Source: Diogma glabrata
Lineage: Eukaryota > Arthropoda > Insecta > Diptera > Cylindrotomidae
Direction: 5' to 3'
Assembly: GCA_963693315.1 (NCBI GenBank)
Contig: OY856186.1
Location: 378,981,522 to 379,045,521 of the forward strand
DNA length: 64,000 nt
Each line of letters begins with the position of its first letter. Position 1 is the first letter of the stretch. Below, one piece after another: positions 11,023 to 21,871 of the stretch. The notes under the pieces were generated by a model. The model was not told where the DNA came from and made no database searches. It saw only the letters and a list, made by a program, of their open reading frames with translations. Made by a program: the position numbers and the translations under genes.

Positions 11023-12960
11023 TGTAACGCGCACGCAGCGTGTTACGAGTAATTTTCACTCGTTCAGAGGTCCAAATGCGATCTGGTGCTCCGACTTTGC
11101 TTGGTTGTGGGCGTGGGAAATAATTTTGGACTTAAACGAATGTTTATAGATCGCAGGAAGTAAAAGGAAAAAGGTAGGGCAGTTAGGACATAAGACAAAA
11201 TCCGAACATTGAAAAAAAACACTTCTACATCATGTTCCTATGAAACAAAACAATAAAATTCAACAAAGAAAATTGTGGTTCATACTAATAATTATTTATT
11301 TAGCAAAATTAATTAAACTTTTCGTTACTTTAATAAGAAGAAAAAGAAAATTATAATTAATTATAAAGAACTAATCAAAATGAAATGGAATTAAAAAAAC
11401 TAATATCTAAAATTTAAGAGACCAAATTTTAATAAATTATTCAAATTTAATATAATTTATCTATTCAGAAATACACTACGAACTAATAATTTCAAAATAA
11501 TAGAATAAAAAAACTAATTAAAGATAAAAAAAACCTGTTACAAAGCGATCCACGCTACTCCATTTGTGTTCCGCAAGCGCTTGTGGAAGAATGTGAGCTG
11601 TTGGATTAAACTACGAAATAAAGAAAAAGAAAAAATTAGCAAATGAATAATTTAAATATAGTTAATACTAATAAGTATTTTTAAAATCTATGTTTGACTA
11701 TTGAATTACTGATCATCAGTTTGGAATCTCGTTGTCAATCCTTTGGCTTCTATGTATGTCATACTTTCACGATGATTTCTTATGTCCTCGACAGCAAAAG
11801 TTTAAATACGACCTTCTTAACTGATAGATTAGCTGCACTTATACTGGATCTTCATTTTAAGTTTATTGACCAGGTAGTTACTAGTTCCGTTATAGTAAAA
11901 CGTTTCTTGATGAAATTCTTTTAAATAAAATCGTCGATTGCGAACGTTGAAAAACTACTGTTTATTTTAATTTACTATTGCTTGTTTTAAAGTTAGATCC
12001 TTGTTTTAAAAACTGTTTTTCTCTTCCATTAAATGTTAATTAATGAAAAATTTCAACTTAAAGATTTTGTTATTAGTATATTTATAACACTAAATTATTT
12101 GTTTGTTTGTGACGTAATCACTTTGTTCCACTGTTTAAATGTTTATAGCTACGAGAATGTTTCTCGCTTTGTTTATATGTTTAGATATTTTAAACTATGA
12201 ACCACAATATCAATTTAAACAAAACATAACAACTTTAAGGAACATAATTAAACAAAACTTAAATTACTTTGAGTAATACAAATTAGAACTATCAGACTAA
12301 AAAAATTTTTAATTTAATTTAATTTCAAGCTTAAACTTTAAGTAAATTTTACTTTTAGAGAAATTATTGGTTTGATTTAATTCAATTAATTAAGTTTTCA
12401 AGCAAAATATTGATATGCTAATTTTGATAATTTTTATTAAATCTTACACAAAATCAAAAACCAACTAACTCATCTTTCGATTTTTCTTCCAAAAAAACCT
12501 CAAATTTTCATCAGTTAATCTCCGTTAATCAGACTAGGTTTGGTTATTCCCATATATGGAATAATATATTTATTGGCAGGACAAATACAATAACAAATGA
12601 TAACAAGTTGTTTCCGTATCAAAAAAAACACATAGTTGTTATTGCAACAATATACTTTTGCAACATACAACTTGCATGCAATATGCATTTTTTTCATATT
12701 AAGTTTTTTTTTCCTATTAGAATCTGTAATTCATTTCATTTAATTATAAATTTATTATTTTAGGACCTTTTTATAACAAAAATTGTTTTAATGGAAAAAA
12801 TTAACTTTCTTGTGAAGTGAAGCGAAATCATTAGAAATACAATAGAATAAAAAGAATCTTGTAGTCCATAAAAATGGGCTACAAATCGTGGTGCTGCCCT
12901 ACGACCCATGAGAAGTCTCAAGCCGGGCAAAAGATATAAAATAAAGGATTAGAGGAAAAA
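11023..12960 (-). other. 3' flank of element C (LTR-like end plus AT-rich spacer)
   Basis: 1.9 kb downstream of pol with no coding potential that I can defend. The terminal ~260 bp looks like the end of an LTR (TATAAA on the minus strand, then ..GCGCGTTACA). A short inverted pair, TGTAGTCCATAAAAATGG/GCTACA, is at 12859-12883. No env-like reading frame was found. Confidence 0.45.
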
Positions 12961-15900
12961 CTAAACATGCTTTGCGTATGAATTTTGAATATCTTTCAGG
13001 TGATATACGCCTAAGTTGCTACCTTTTTCGTCCACACAACGATATGCAACATTTCCGATCCTCTCTTTGATTATTGCTTTGATGAACTTTGGTGCGAGCT
13101 TTGCCGAGAATCTTTTTGTGGCATCGCTCTGAGGAAAATTTCTGACATATACTGAATGTCCCACAGGAAATGACCTTTGACGACTCCGCAAGTTATATTG
13201 CTTGGCATGCTGTAGTGACGATTGTTGTAACCTTTCTATTATGTCATTTTTCATTAATTCAAAGTGCGTTGAAGGATCCAATGTTTCTACGTCTGCTTCT
13301 CCTAAACATTGTAGTTCTCGTAAAACCTGGTATTGATCACCATGATTAATCATATGTCGACCAAACAGAGCATAATATGGGTTTTTTCCGATAGAATCAT
13401 GAAACGCAGTACGCAGTGCACCTCCAATTTCACGATGATCAGTTTTTAAATAGGATCGTATTGCTGATAATAAGGTTCGATTTACTCGTTCCGATGAATT
13501 CGATTGGGGGCTGTATTTTGGGGTGAGAATATGTGCGATATTTAGTTTCGACAGGAAGGTTTTAAAATTTTTAGAAATAAACTGTTTCCCGTTATCAGAA
13601 ACTATAGATTCGGGTACACCAAATAAATTAAAAATCCTTTTCTGTAAAACTTGTATTGCTGTCTGTGTCGTAGCTGATCTTAATGGCTCTAAGATGACAA
13701 ATTTGCTAAAATGATCGATAACGACCATTACATAACAAAATCCCAATCGAGTTCTTGGATATGGGCCAAGAAAGTCAATAAATATACGTTGCCAAGGAAT
13801 AGTAGGTATGTGAAAGCTTCCCATTGGAGGTCGTGTGGAATAATTAGGAGCTTTACATGTTTTACAAATATCACATTTATTCACATAATTCTTAACATCC
13901 CTAAACATATTAGGCCAGTAGTATAACCGACGTAAACGTTCAAATGTTCTTTCAATGCCAACATGACCAGCCGAAGGAGAATCGTGATGTGATTTTAAAA
14001 GTTCAGGTACTAATAGTTCAGGAACGTACAAACGATACAAAGTATCAGCCAAATTACCACTATTATTTGCTTTGATGAAAACCTTTCCATCTCGTACAAC
14101 CAAATTACATTTGTGTGATAAATTATTAACCTTTTCAACAAGACTCACATAACCAGGAGATCGAAATGCATCATCATTTAGACAAAGAGACTCGACATCT
14201 TCTTTTGTTAACACTTCAGATGAAAAGGTTCGAGAGAGAGTATCCGGAACTATGTTTTTCTTCCCTTCTCTGTGAATGATTCTGAAATTAAATCCCTGGA
14301 GCTTCAGACTCCAACGAGCTAAGCGTCCTGTTAGATCTTTTTGTTGATTTAACCATTGAAGACTCGCATGATCACTAATTATGACAAACTCGTAACCTTC
14401 AATATACGGTCTAAATTTCTTTACACTTAATACGACCGCATAACATTCTAACTCAGTGACGTTATAATTCCTCTGAGACCGGTTTAACTTTCGCGAAAAG
14501 AAAGCGATGGGGTGATCGAAGCCTTCATTATCCTTCTGAAACAAAACACTACCAACTCCACTCTTTGACGCATCACATTGGATATAAAAAGTGCGTTGGA
14601 AATTAGGGTGTACCAAAACGGGGGCAGAAGTCAGTTTATTTTTGATATCGTCAAATGCATTCTGACAGGCATCAGACCATAGAAACTTTTTCTTACCGAG
14701 TAGATCGGTTAGCGGAGAGGCAATAGAAGCGTAGTTTGGGATAAAACGGGAATACCAACCCGACATGCCCAGAAATCTCCGAACATGGCGAGGAGTTTTA
14801 GGAATAGGAAATGACACAACCGCATCTACCTTTCCTGGATCAGCCTGTAAGCGACCACCACCAACAACAAATCCCAAGTAGCGTGTGTATGTGAGACAAA
14901 ATTTGCTTTTTTCAATGTTTATGGTAAGCTTAGCCTGCCTTAAACGTTGTGCTACTTCAGAAAGAAGTAGTAAATGTTCATCGAGCGTAGCTGATATGAC
15001 TAGCAAATCGTCTAAGTACACGAATACTTGATCATGGAGTTGATGCGGTATTACTTTATCCATTAGCTTACACATAGTTTGTGGTGCGTTGCACAGTCCA
15101 AACGGCATAACCGTGAACTGGTACAACGGCCGACCAGGAACTGTAAACGCTGTCTTGTCTCGGGATGCAGGATGAAGAGGGATCTGCCAGAATGCATCCT
15201 TCAAATCAATTGTACTGATAAAATACGTGTCTTTTAAGCGACTTAAAAGACCGTCAATTATTGGTAACCCATACGCATCCTTAACGGTGACGTCATTTAG
15301 TTTTCGTGCGTCCAGACAAAACCTTTTTTTACCATTAGCCTTGCTGACCATCGTGACAGGATTATTCCAGGAACTGGAACTTTCCTCGATGACCCTCAAA
15401 GCTAACATCCTATCTATTTCATCGTACAGCTCTTTTTGAACGATAGGAGACACAGGATAAAAGCGCTGTTTTATAGGTTTAGCCTGTCCCACGTCGATGG
15501 AATGACTAAGGAAGTGTGTCTTGCCAAGACCCTTACGGGCAAACGAAGAAAAAGATTCAACAACAGAGTGCAGTTTAGCAAATTCAGCAGGATCAAGTGA
15601 GTGTTGATCTGGAAGTGGTAGAGAAGGAGGCGTATTAAGTGTAAGGTCTGCAATAATTTGAGGTTTAATATTGAAAAGTTTCCAAAAATCTATTCCCAGG
15701 TAAAGTTGCTGGCTTAACCCAGGTGCTACAAATATTCTCATCATACGTTGTTTTCCAGCGTATGAAACGAAAGCTCTAATATGACCTAAAATTCGTTGTG
15801 CTTCACCAGAGGCCGTAGAAAGTAATGTAGGTTGATTGTAGAAGCGAATTCCTGAGTTTTTCAAAAATTGTTCAGAACCTTTTCCAAGAACCGTTATGCT

Positions 15901-16257
15901 AGCACCGCTATCAAGTAAGCCTCGTAAAGGGATACCAGCTATTTCAACATCAGCATAAGGGCGATCGTCTAATCCATCAACAATACAAGCCGCAGCCACA
16001 GATTTCTTAATAGAGCGACGCAAGCGGAAGTATTTGATATTTCGTGAGATTTTATTTGGTTTGTTTTGAAATTTTGAAGGGTTTGAAATTATATTGTTTG
16101 AAATTACTTTTGGTTGTTTTTCGAAAGTCGCCGGTAGAACTCTGGATCGGTATTCGATGCTGTTTCTTCCATCCGGGGTCGCTGGCTGGGAATCTGTGAA
16201 GTAATCGGGAAGGGTTGACTCCCAATTCGCACCTCCCTCCTCATGTTTCCCTGACAC
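12961..16257 (-). CDS. pol: Pol of element C: protease, RT, RNase H, integrase
   Basis: A 1098-codon uninterrupted frame. In order: aspartic protease 'LLDSGASITVLG' (D-S-G-A at residues 116-119); RT with 'FCLDARKLND', 'STIDLKDAFWQIPL' and catalytic 'YLDD' at about 414-417; RNase H 'IQCDASKSGVGSVLF' through 'ISDHASLQWL'; integrase with the HHCC finger ('GHVGIERTF..YYWP..C.IC.TC'), then D 'FIDFLGPY', D 'VSDNGKQF' and E 'PQSNSSERVNRTL'. All catalytic residues are in place. It overlaps gag by 154 nt in the -1 frame, so expression by -1 frameshift is likely. I see no lesion, making this the most intact element in the window. Confidence 0.9.
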   Translation of the reverse strand: MSGKHEEGGANWESTLPDYFTDSQPATPDGRNSIEYRSRVLPATFEKQPKVISNNIISNPSKFQNKPNKISRNIKYFRLRRSIKKSVAAACIVDGLDDRPYADVEIAGIPLRGLLDSGASITVLGKGSEQFLKNSGIRFYNQPTLLSTASGEAQRILGHIRAFVSYAGKQRMMRIFVAPGLSQQLYLGIDFWKLFNIKPQIIADLTLNTPPSLPLPDQHSLDPAEFAKLHSVVESFSSFARKGLGKTHFLSHSIDVGQAKPIKQRFYPVSPIVQKELYDEIDRMLALRVIEESSSSWNNPVTMVSKANGKKRFCLDARKLNDVTVKDAYGLPIIDGLLSRLKDTYFISTIDLKDAFWQIPLHPASRDKTAFTVPGRPLYQFTVMPFGLCNAPQTMCKLMDKVIPHQLHDQVFVYLDDLLVISATLDEHLLLLSEVAQRLRQAKLTINIEKSKFCLTYTRYLGFVVGGGRLQADPGKVDAVVSFPIPKTPRHVRRFLGMSGWYSRFIPNYASIASPLTDLLGKKKFLWSDACQNAFDDIKNKLTSAPVLVHPNFQRTFYIQCDASKSGVGSVLFQKDNEGFDHPIAFFSRKLNRSQRNYNVTELECYAVVLSVKKFRPYIEGYEFVIISDHASLQWLNQQKDLTGRLARWSLKLQGFNFRIIHREGKKNIVPDTLSRTFSSEVLTKEDVESLCLNDDAFRSPGYVSLVEKVNNLSHKCNLVVRDGKVFIKANNSGNLADTLYRLYVPELLVPELLKSHHDSPSAGHVGIERTFERLRRLYYWPNMFRDVKNYVNKCDICKTCKAPNYSTRPPMGSFHIPTIPWQRIFIDFLGPYPRTRLGFCYVMVVIDHFSKFVILEPLRSATTQTAIQVLQKRIFNLFGVPESIVSDNGKQFISKNFKTFLSKLNIAHILTPKYSPQSNSSERVNRTLLSAIRSYLKTDHREIGGALRTAFHDSIGKNPYYALFGRHMINHGDQYQVLRELQCLGEADVETLDPSTHFELMKNDIIERLQQSSLQHAKQYNLRSRQRSFPVGHSVYVRNFPQSDATKRFSAKLAPKFIKAIIKERIGNVAYRCVDEKGSNLGVYHLKDIQNSYAKHV

Positions 16258-18269
16258 TTAACGCAATACTCAAATATAATGTCAGACTGGCCACATCCAC
16301 GACAAAAAACATGTTGAAGTTCGTTGGGACAGTGATAGTACAAATGTCCATGTACACCACAATTCCAACACTTGACTTTCTCAAACAACTGTTTAGGAAA
16401 TACCAATGGCGGATATTTATTAACTGGAAGGTTATATGAAGTGTTGAAAGCTGAAACATTAGGTTGTGAAAGAAATTGTTGAGGCATAAACGGTTGAAAA
16501 ACAATAGGAGGAGAATTTTCATCGATTGGACCATCCATTTCATGCACTTGGCGGGTGCGAGGATCGACAGGTCGATTGAAGAAGGTGGGTCTTGATCCAA
16601 AATTAATTTGTCGTTCAGGAACAAAAGCTAATTGTCTCCAGGTAGACTCGATCGAAACGCATTCATCAAACAGTTCCGATGAAGTTTGAAATCGCTTTCC
16701 TGCTAGTCTTTCTTTTAATCCAGTTCTCATGTTGCCATGAAGAATTAACATCAACTCGAAGTCATTCAGAGGAGCAGACAAGGAAAGAGTCAGCTCAGAG
16801 ATTGCAGTAAAAAAATCTTGAAAAGTTTCTTCAGGTTGTTGCTTTCTCCCGCAAATTGACTGCCGAACATCGAAATCGTTACGCGTGTCTTGAAATTGTT
16901 TTCTCATTGCTGTGCTAAGCTCTGACCAGGATCTAGGGTGGTTTGTTTCCTTGTAGGACCAATACCAGTTCAAAGCTTTGCCTTTTAGCAAATGTTGTAT
17001 ATCAGTAAGTAGTCTAAATTCGGGTAGATTATACGAGGACGCGTTAGTTTCGACTCTGTACAAAAATCGTTCCACATTGAGTCCGGTTTTTGACCCATCG
17101 AAATATAAATTCCAATGATGAACAATTGACGGTCTACATGAGTTATCAGACATCGAAGAAGCACGATTATTGAACTCTCGAGGATTGTGCATATTATGAT
17201 GATTTGGACTGGAAGTAACTAGACCACTTTCAACAGTAGTAGTGGCTCCAACAATATTTTCTAATGCGGTAGGATGTAACTGCGATGCTTTTGCAATCAG
17301 TTGCTGTAACAATATTCGATCTTTAATTAAATCATCGGTGTAGATTTTGTTATTATTATCTACTGAAATTGGCAGTTGATGCTTTGTCATATCGGCAAAC
17401 GATGTAGATAAACTAGATAAAGTAGTATTAGTACTTGAAGATGTATTTGTTAAAGGTGGTTGTTTCAAAATAGGTGGCGGAATGCTTTTAAAATAAGGTA
17501 ATTTATCACCAGAATTTGAAGGTGTAATTTTCAACGGAAATTCGTTAAAACGTACTGAATTAGAATGTAGGTTGACATCGGAGTTATGAACAACGTTATT
17601 AGGAAATGAGTTTGGCTGAATAGAGGTGTTCAAAAATGTTTGTTGAGACTCGACTGGACAAGTAGAGGCTGTGTAAGAAGACTGATTTGGTATAGAAGAG
17701 AGCGGTGGTTGCTTAGGAATGGTTCCAGTATAGGATGTAGCAGGTAAAACATTATCTTGTTCAGATTCAGACCTTTCCTCCACATTATGAATAATAACTT
17801 TAGCCGTGCTAATGTCGAGATCATCCAGTTTTTGAATTGATTCATTTAGATCAGAACTTTCTACAGACACTTCGTTTAATGTATGCACCATTTCATCGCA
17901 AAGGTTAATGGTTGGAGGATATTCCTCGCCAACAGCCGGTGATGTTGAAATACGCAATAGACGAGATCGGAAATGTTGCACACGCGATTTCATAGCCGAG
18001 AGAATTAAACCTAGTTGATCGGACGGTGATTTTAATGAATCTTTAAAAGATTCTTGTATTTCGATTAATTTCTTTGCGCACAATGCAACTTCCCTTTTAG
18101 GATTTGAACGTGCAGCGGCATGAGCAGACTTTGGTGCAATCTCATTACCATTTGCTTCTTCTTCTAAATAATGTTTAAGCAAAGATATTTGCACTGATTG
18201 TAAACCTTTAATATTTCTAATTTCGCATTCTATTCTCAACTCATCAGGTTCGACAAGTTGAGGATCCAT
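16104..18269 (-). CDS. gag: Gag of element C
   Basis: 721 codons from an ATG. The N-terminal third contains a short 'RVQHFRSRLLRI' helix and low-complexity Ser/Asn/Pro-rich stretches. A capsid-like block 'WNLYFDGSKTGLNVERFLYRVE' through 'LLKGKALNWYWSYKE', 'FQDFFTAISEL' and 'LKERLAGKR' follows. One CCHC knuckle, 'CWNCGVHGHLYYHC', starts at about residue 634, followed by further cysteine pairs ('CRGCG', 'CVKCQ'). The capsid block is of the type seen in insect mdg3/blastopia-like Gypsy elements (recalled, not tested). Its end overlaps pol. Confidence 0.8.
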   Translation of the reverse strand: MDPQLVEPDELRIECEIRNIKGLQSVQISLLKHYLEEEANGNEIAPKSAHAAARSNPKREVALCAKKLIEIQESFKDSLKSPSDQLGLILSAMKSRVQHFRSRLLRISTSPAVGEEYPPTINLCDEMVHTLNEVSVESSDLNESIQKLDDLDISTAKVIIHNVEERSESEQDNVLPATSYTGTIPKQPPLSSIPNQSSYTASTCPVESQQTFLNTSIQPNSFPNNVVHNSDVNLHSNSVRFNEFPLKITPSNSGDKLPYFKSIPPPILKQPPLTNTSSSTNTTLSSLSTSFADMTKHQLPISVDNNNKIYTDDLIKDRILLQQLIAKASQLHPTALENIVGATTTVESGLVTSSPNHHNMHNPREFNNRASSMSDNSCRPSIVHHWNLYFDGSKTGLNVERFLYRVETNASSYNLPEFRLLTDIQHLLKGKALNWYWSYKETNHPRSWSELSTAMRKQFQDTRNDFDVRQSICGRKQQPEETFQDFFTAISELTLSLSAPLNDFELMLILHGNMRTGLKERLAGKRFQTSSELFDECVSIESTWRQLAFVPERQINFGSRPTFFNRPVDPRTRQVHEMDGPIDENSPPIVFQPFMPQQFLSQPNVSAFNTSYNLPVNKYPPLVFPKQLFEKVKCWNCGVHGHLYYHCPNELQHVFCRGCGQSDIIFEYCVKCQGNMRREVRIGSQPFPITSQIPSQRPRMEETASNTDPEFYRRLSKNNQK

Positions 18270-19135
18270 ATTGAGTGTAATAAGTAATTAAAAAAAACAA
18301 AATATAATATAGAAAGAGGATCTGAATTAATAATGTGCAATGTGATGTTATAATTTAAACGTCAAACAATTGCAAAAATAACCAAAGCTCTATGAGAAAT
18401 TGAATTAATAACGTTTGATATAATAGAAATAATATTCCTATGCTTAGTATTAATAATATTACTTAAATATAATAAAAAAATAATTTTTTTAACTGATTCC
18501 TAGTTGAATTCTTAAATAATAAAAAAATTTAGAAATTCAAATTTGAAATTTGATAAGTGAAAGTTAAATTCACTGAAAAAAAAACAATTTGATTTAAATA
18601 AATTATATGTCCAGATAATGTCCTATATCTTCACTGCCAGGGAAGGGATTTTTAAAAGGATGAGGATAGGAATAAGGTTGAAAAATAGAATAAAAAAAGT
18701 AATACGTATTGATTCAACAATTGGTTCAATCGGCTAATAACGAAAGTTTTACCACAAACCCAATTTCTTAATAAGTTGCTTCAAATCGAAACAATAGGGA
18801 TTGGATTATAAAAGAACTTACATATAAGAAACTAGACTTAAAATTAGTTACTAAATGCTAACCAACACTAGGAGTCAAAACACCAAAAGTGGAAACTAGT
18901 GTGTGCATTCATAACAAAAATTACGACAAAAACAAACTGGAAATAAAAAATCAAAACATTAAATTAATAGATATTTCAATAAACCGCTTCTAATCGTTAA
19001 ATTTGACTTTATCGTTATGTTGTATCTATGAGATTATAATAAACCGTATTAACATATAAAGACTAATATATTGATAGGGTTTTAATCAAAAATTGAAACA
19101 AAAATGTTGAACAATAAATATTGTGAACCGTTAGA
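18270..19135 (-). other. 5' flank of element C
   Basis: 866 bp between gag and the insertion boundary, AT-rich, without an ORF. A candidate primer-binding site, TGGCAGTGAAGATATAGGAC on the minus strand (near 18633), is the only TGG-start of interest. No repeat of the 11023-side LTR-like end is visible here. Confidence 0.4.
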
Positions 19136-20601
19136 CTATTTTTCTAGCCATAAAACATTTTCGTTACTTTATAGAAGGTCTTTTGTTCACAGTGTTCACT
19201 GACCACAAACCTCTAGTAACATCTATCGCCTCAAAGACAGAGAGAAGTCCTCGCCAGGCACGTCATTTGGATTTTATTTCCCAGTTCACAACAGATATTC
19301 GACACATCTCTGGTACGGATAATGTAGTGGCCGATACCCTTTCTCGAACTGAGGAAATGGCAATCAATTTTACGGGGCTGGATGTTGATAAACTCATCGA
19401 ACTTCAAGAGTCCGATACAGAACTCAACAATCTTATAAATAACCCTAAAGTTGTAGGATCTAAGCGTAAGTTAGAACCTATCTCAACCAATCATTCTGCA
19501 AAACCGATTTGGTGCGAGACTTCGACTAACGTATTACGTCCATATATTCCTGAACCCCTGAGACGATCTATTTGCGATTCGCTACACAATCTTTCTCATC
19601 CTGGAACAAGAGCATCACGAAAAATGGTCACAAAACGATACTTCTGGCCGTCAATGAATGTAGACGTCGGCTTTTGGTCTAAGACATGCTTACCATGTCA
19701 AAGATCTAAGGTTCATCGTCACACTCATTCCGAATTTGGACAAATTCCTGTTCCCACGGCCAGATTCGAGCATATACACATGGACTTGGTAGGACCTTTA
19801 CCACCTTCTCACGGATTTCGTTATATCCTGACGACCATTGATCGTTTCACCCGATGGCCTGAAGCCATTCCTTTAGAAGATGGATCTGCTGAAACAGTTG
19901 CAAAAGCTTTCGTAACAAATCATATTTCTAGATTTGGTGTGCCGTTAAATATAACTTCCGATCGCGGAGCGAATTTTGAATCGAAGTTATTTCAAGAACT
20001 TTTGAACATCATTGGTTCTCACAAACTACGGACGACGGCTTACAACCCTAAAGCCAATGGAATAGTCGAATGATTCCATCGACAGCTTAAAGCATCTCTA
20101 AAAGCTCATGGAAACACAATAAATTGGAGTGATACACTCCCCATCGTCATGTTAGGCATTCGGACTTCGGTCAAAGCTGACCTAGGTTGTACTCCTGCGG
20201 ATCTTGTCTACGGACAAAGCCTGAAGATCCCTGGAGAACTATTCATACAACCACAGGATTCGCATCCAATCGAACCATCGGATCTGGTGGAACATCTAAA
20301 GCAATGGATGCAATCCTTAATCCCAAAAGATACCCGGAAAGATCCTCAAAAGAACATTTACATTCCGAAAGATCTCACGGAATGCGACTTCGTTTTCATC
20401 AGGGTGGATAAAGTTAAAACAGGCTTATCTCCACCATATGAGGGTCCGTATAAAGTCATCAGGCGTTTCCGGAAGAGTTTCATTATTGAAGTAAAAGGAA
20501 AGAACATATCTATTTCAATTGACAGACTTAAACCAGCTTACATGACTGACGAAATTGCTAAAAAACCAGGATCAAGAAAAGTTAGATTTCGGCTTACTTA
20601 A
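19136..20601 (+). pseudogene. pol: Pol of element B, second part: RNase H end and integrase
   Basis: The frame resumes with 'AIKHFRYFIEGL' and 'VFTDHKPL' of RNase H, then the integrase: HHCC finger ('HNLSHPGTRASRKMV..YFWP..C..CQRSK'), first Asp in 'HMDLVGPLP', second in 'TSDRGANF' and the Glu in 'NPKANGIVE'. Directly after that Glu a TGA (20071-20073) replaces the usual Arg codon of 'VERFHRQ', consistent with a CGA to TGA change. The frame then stays open to 20601 with a C-terminal 'GPYKVIRR' chromodomain-like/GPY module. Because of the TGA and the insertion of C this copy cannot make full Pol. Confidence 0.85.
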
Positions 20602-20840
20602 TATTCGGTTTCTCATATTAATTTAAAGTCAAACGAACATATTAATTCAAATAAAAACAGTAACAATATCAATGAATATTAATTAATTTATTAAAAAATT
20701 TTTTTTTGTTTCCATAATAATGCAGGTTCAAACCATAATTTTGCAATAATTTAATAAATATTATTATTTAGTTTTTTTCTCGTCAATAAAAATATATTCA
20801 TGTATATGTACATATTTTATTTTTCAAAGGAAGGGAGTCC
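20602..20840 (+). other. 3' UTR and polypurine tract of element B
   Basis: AT-rich 3' region. The purine run AAAGGAAGGGAG at 20826-20837 sits just upstream of the 3' LTR and is the expected plus-strand primer. Confidence 0.7.
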
Positions 20841-21162
20841 TGTAGGACCCTTGGTTCTACACCCCTGCAATTTACACAATAAAAAAACCGTACAATAATT
20901 AATGTGTGTGTGGTAGAGGAAACCAAATATTATTGTACCTACTGGTAATTTTACTTTTTAAAATATATAATATACCGGTAATGTTATTTTGAATATAAAA
21001 GATAAAATATTAAGAGTCAGTACTCATCGTAACTCCGTGAGATTACATGATTAAATTTTGTTAATAAAATTTGTCTAAATTTATAAATTAAAATATTGTG
21101 TTGAATATTTCTTTATCACATCAGTGTTTATAAAAATATAGTTTGTGGAAATATAAACTATA
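20841..21162 (+). repeat. 3' LTR of element B
   Basis: Same sequence as 6891-7212. It is followed by the second ATTC duplication and then by the continuation of the interrupted cysteine-rich gene (a TAA follows about 45 bp later). Confidence 0.9.
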
Positions 21163-21871
21163 ATTCCACTGTTTTTTACCGGATAACACTACACCCGATA
21201 AAATAATTGCCAAAATGTTTTCTTTTTCTGATGATCATAAATATTTCAATTTAAAGGCAAAAAAAAATATATAAATTAATTTTTTAATGTATTTATTTAT
21301 AATATTGATTAAATTATAATGTTTATAGGAAAATATTTTTTTAATGTTTTTTTCTAATGTTAGTGTTGGTGATGTTGAAATTATAACAAAATCTTCGATC
21401 ATTGGGATCTCCAATTCTTATTCTGAATAAAAACCTGTTTCTCAATCATAAATACACAAAAAATGGTTCAAATTTATTGCAGGTGTTAAAATATGAAATG
21501 TTTAATTTATTAGATCCACATTTAGTACAGGATTATTAACTTAATAAAAAAACACATGTGAATTTTTCATATACCAAACTTTAAAAAATCGTAAGAAAAA
21601 ATCCATATTGAATTGCTGACTTTTTATTTCTCAATTTCATAGCTGCATATGTTTACTTTAAAATTTGTGAAAAACAAAAAAAAAAAGCCAACTTTTTGAG
21701 ATATGAGCTTTGAAGTAAACCAAGGTTTTACGCACCGCCTAGCGGAAAAGAGAAAAGTTATTAATTTTAAACTTACTTATTTCAATTATTCAATTATTTT
21801 CCTTTTTACTTGCAAAAATATACGTAAGTCAGATGAAATTTGTGGCACCTATTCACAAAACATTGCCACCA

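Larger units (their letters stand above)
11023..19135 (-). mobile_element. Ty3/Gypsy-type retroelement C, inserted in B
   Basis: The 8113-bp insert is bounded by CTAT (11019-11022 and 19136-19139) and splits the RNase H codons of element B cleanly. Its plus-strand ends are TGTAACG.. and ..CCGTTAGA, a near-match to LTR-type TGTAACG/CGTTACA termini with one mismatch. It carries complete gag and pol on the minus strand. On the minus strand a TATAAA box at about 11147 lies 120 bp before the end, as in an LTR, but I could not find a matching second LTR in 18270-19135. Confidence 0.75.
6891..21162 (+). mobile_element. CsRn1/Kabuki-like Ty3/Gypsy retrotransposon B, nested
   Basis: Two 322-bp LTRs that look identical throughout (6891-7212 and 20841-21162) are flanked by a 4-bp duplication, ATTC (6887-6890 and 21163-21166). 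The primer-binding site matches tRNA-Trp, as in the CsRn1 clade, and Gag carries the clade's unusual C-H-C-C finger instead of a CCHC knuckle. Pol is split after RNase H block 'FDRELLAI' by element C (11023-19135). Identical LTRs imply a recent insertion, and the insertion of C is more recent still. Confidence 0.9.

Noticed and set aside
11237..11290. Possible diverged LTR match between 11237-11290 and 19096-19135
   Set aside because: Only short AT-rich words align and the match does not extend; likely chance.
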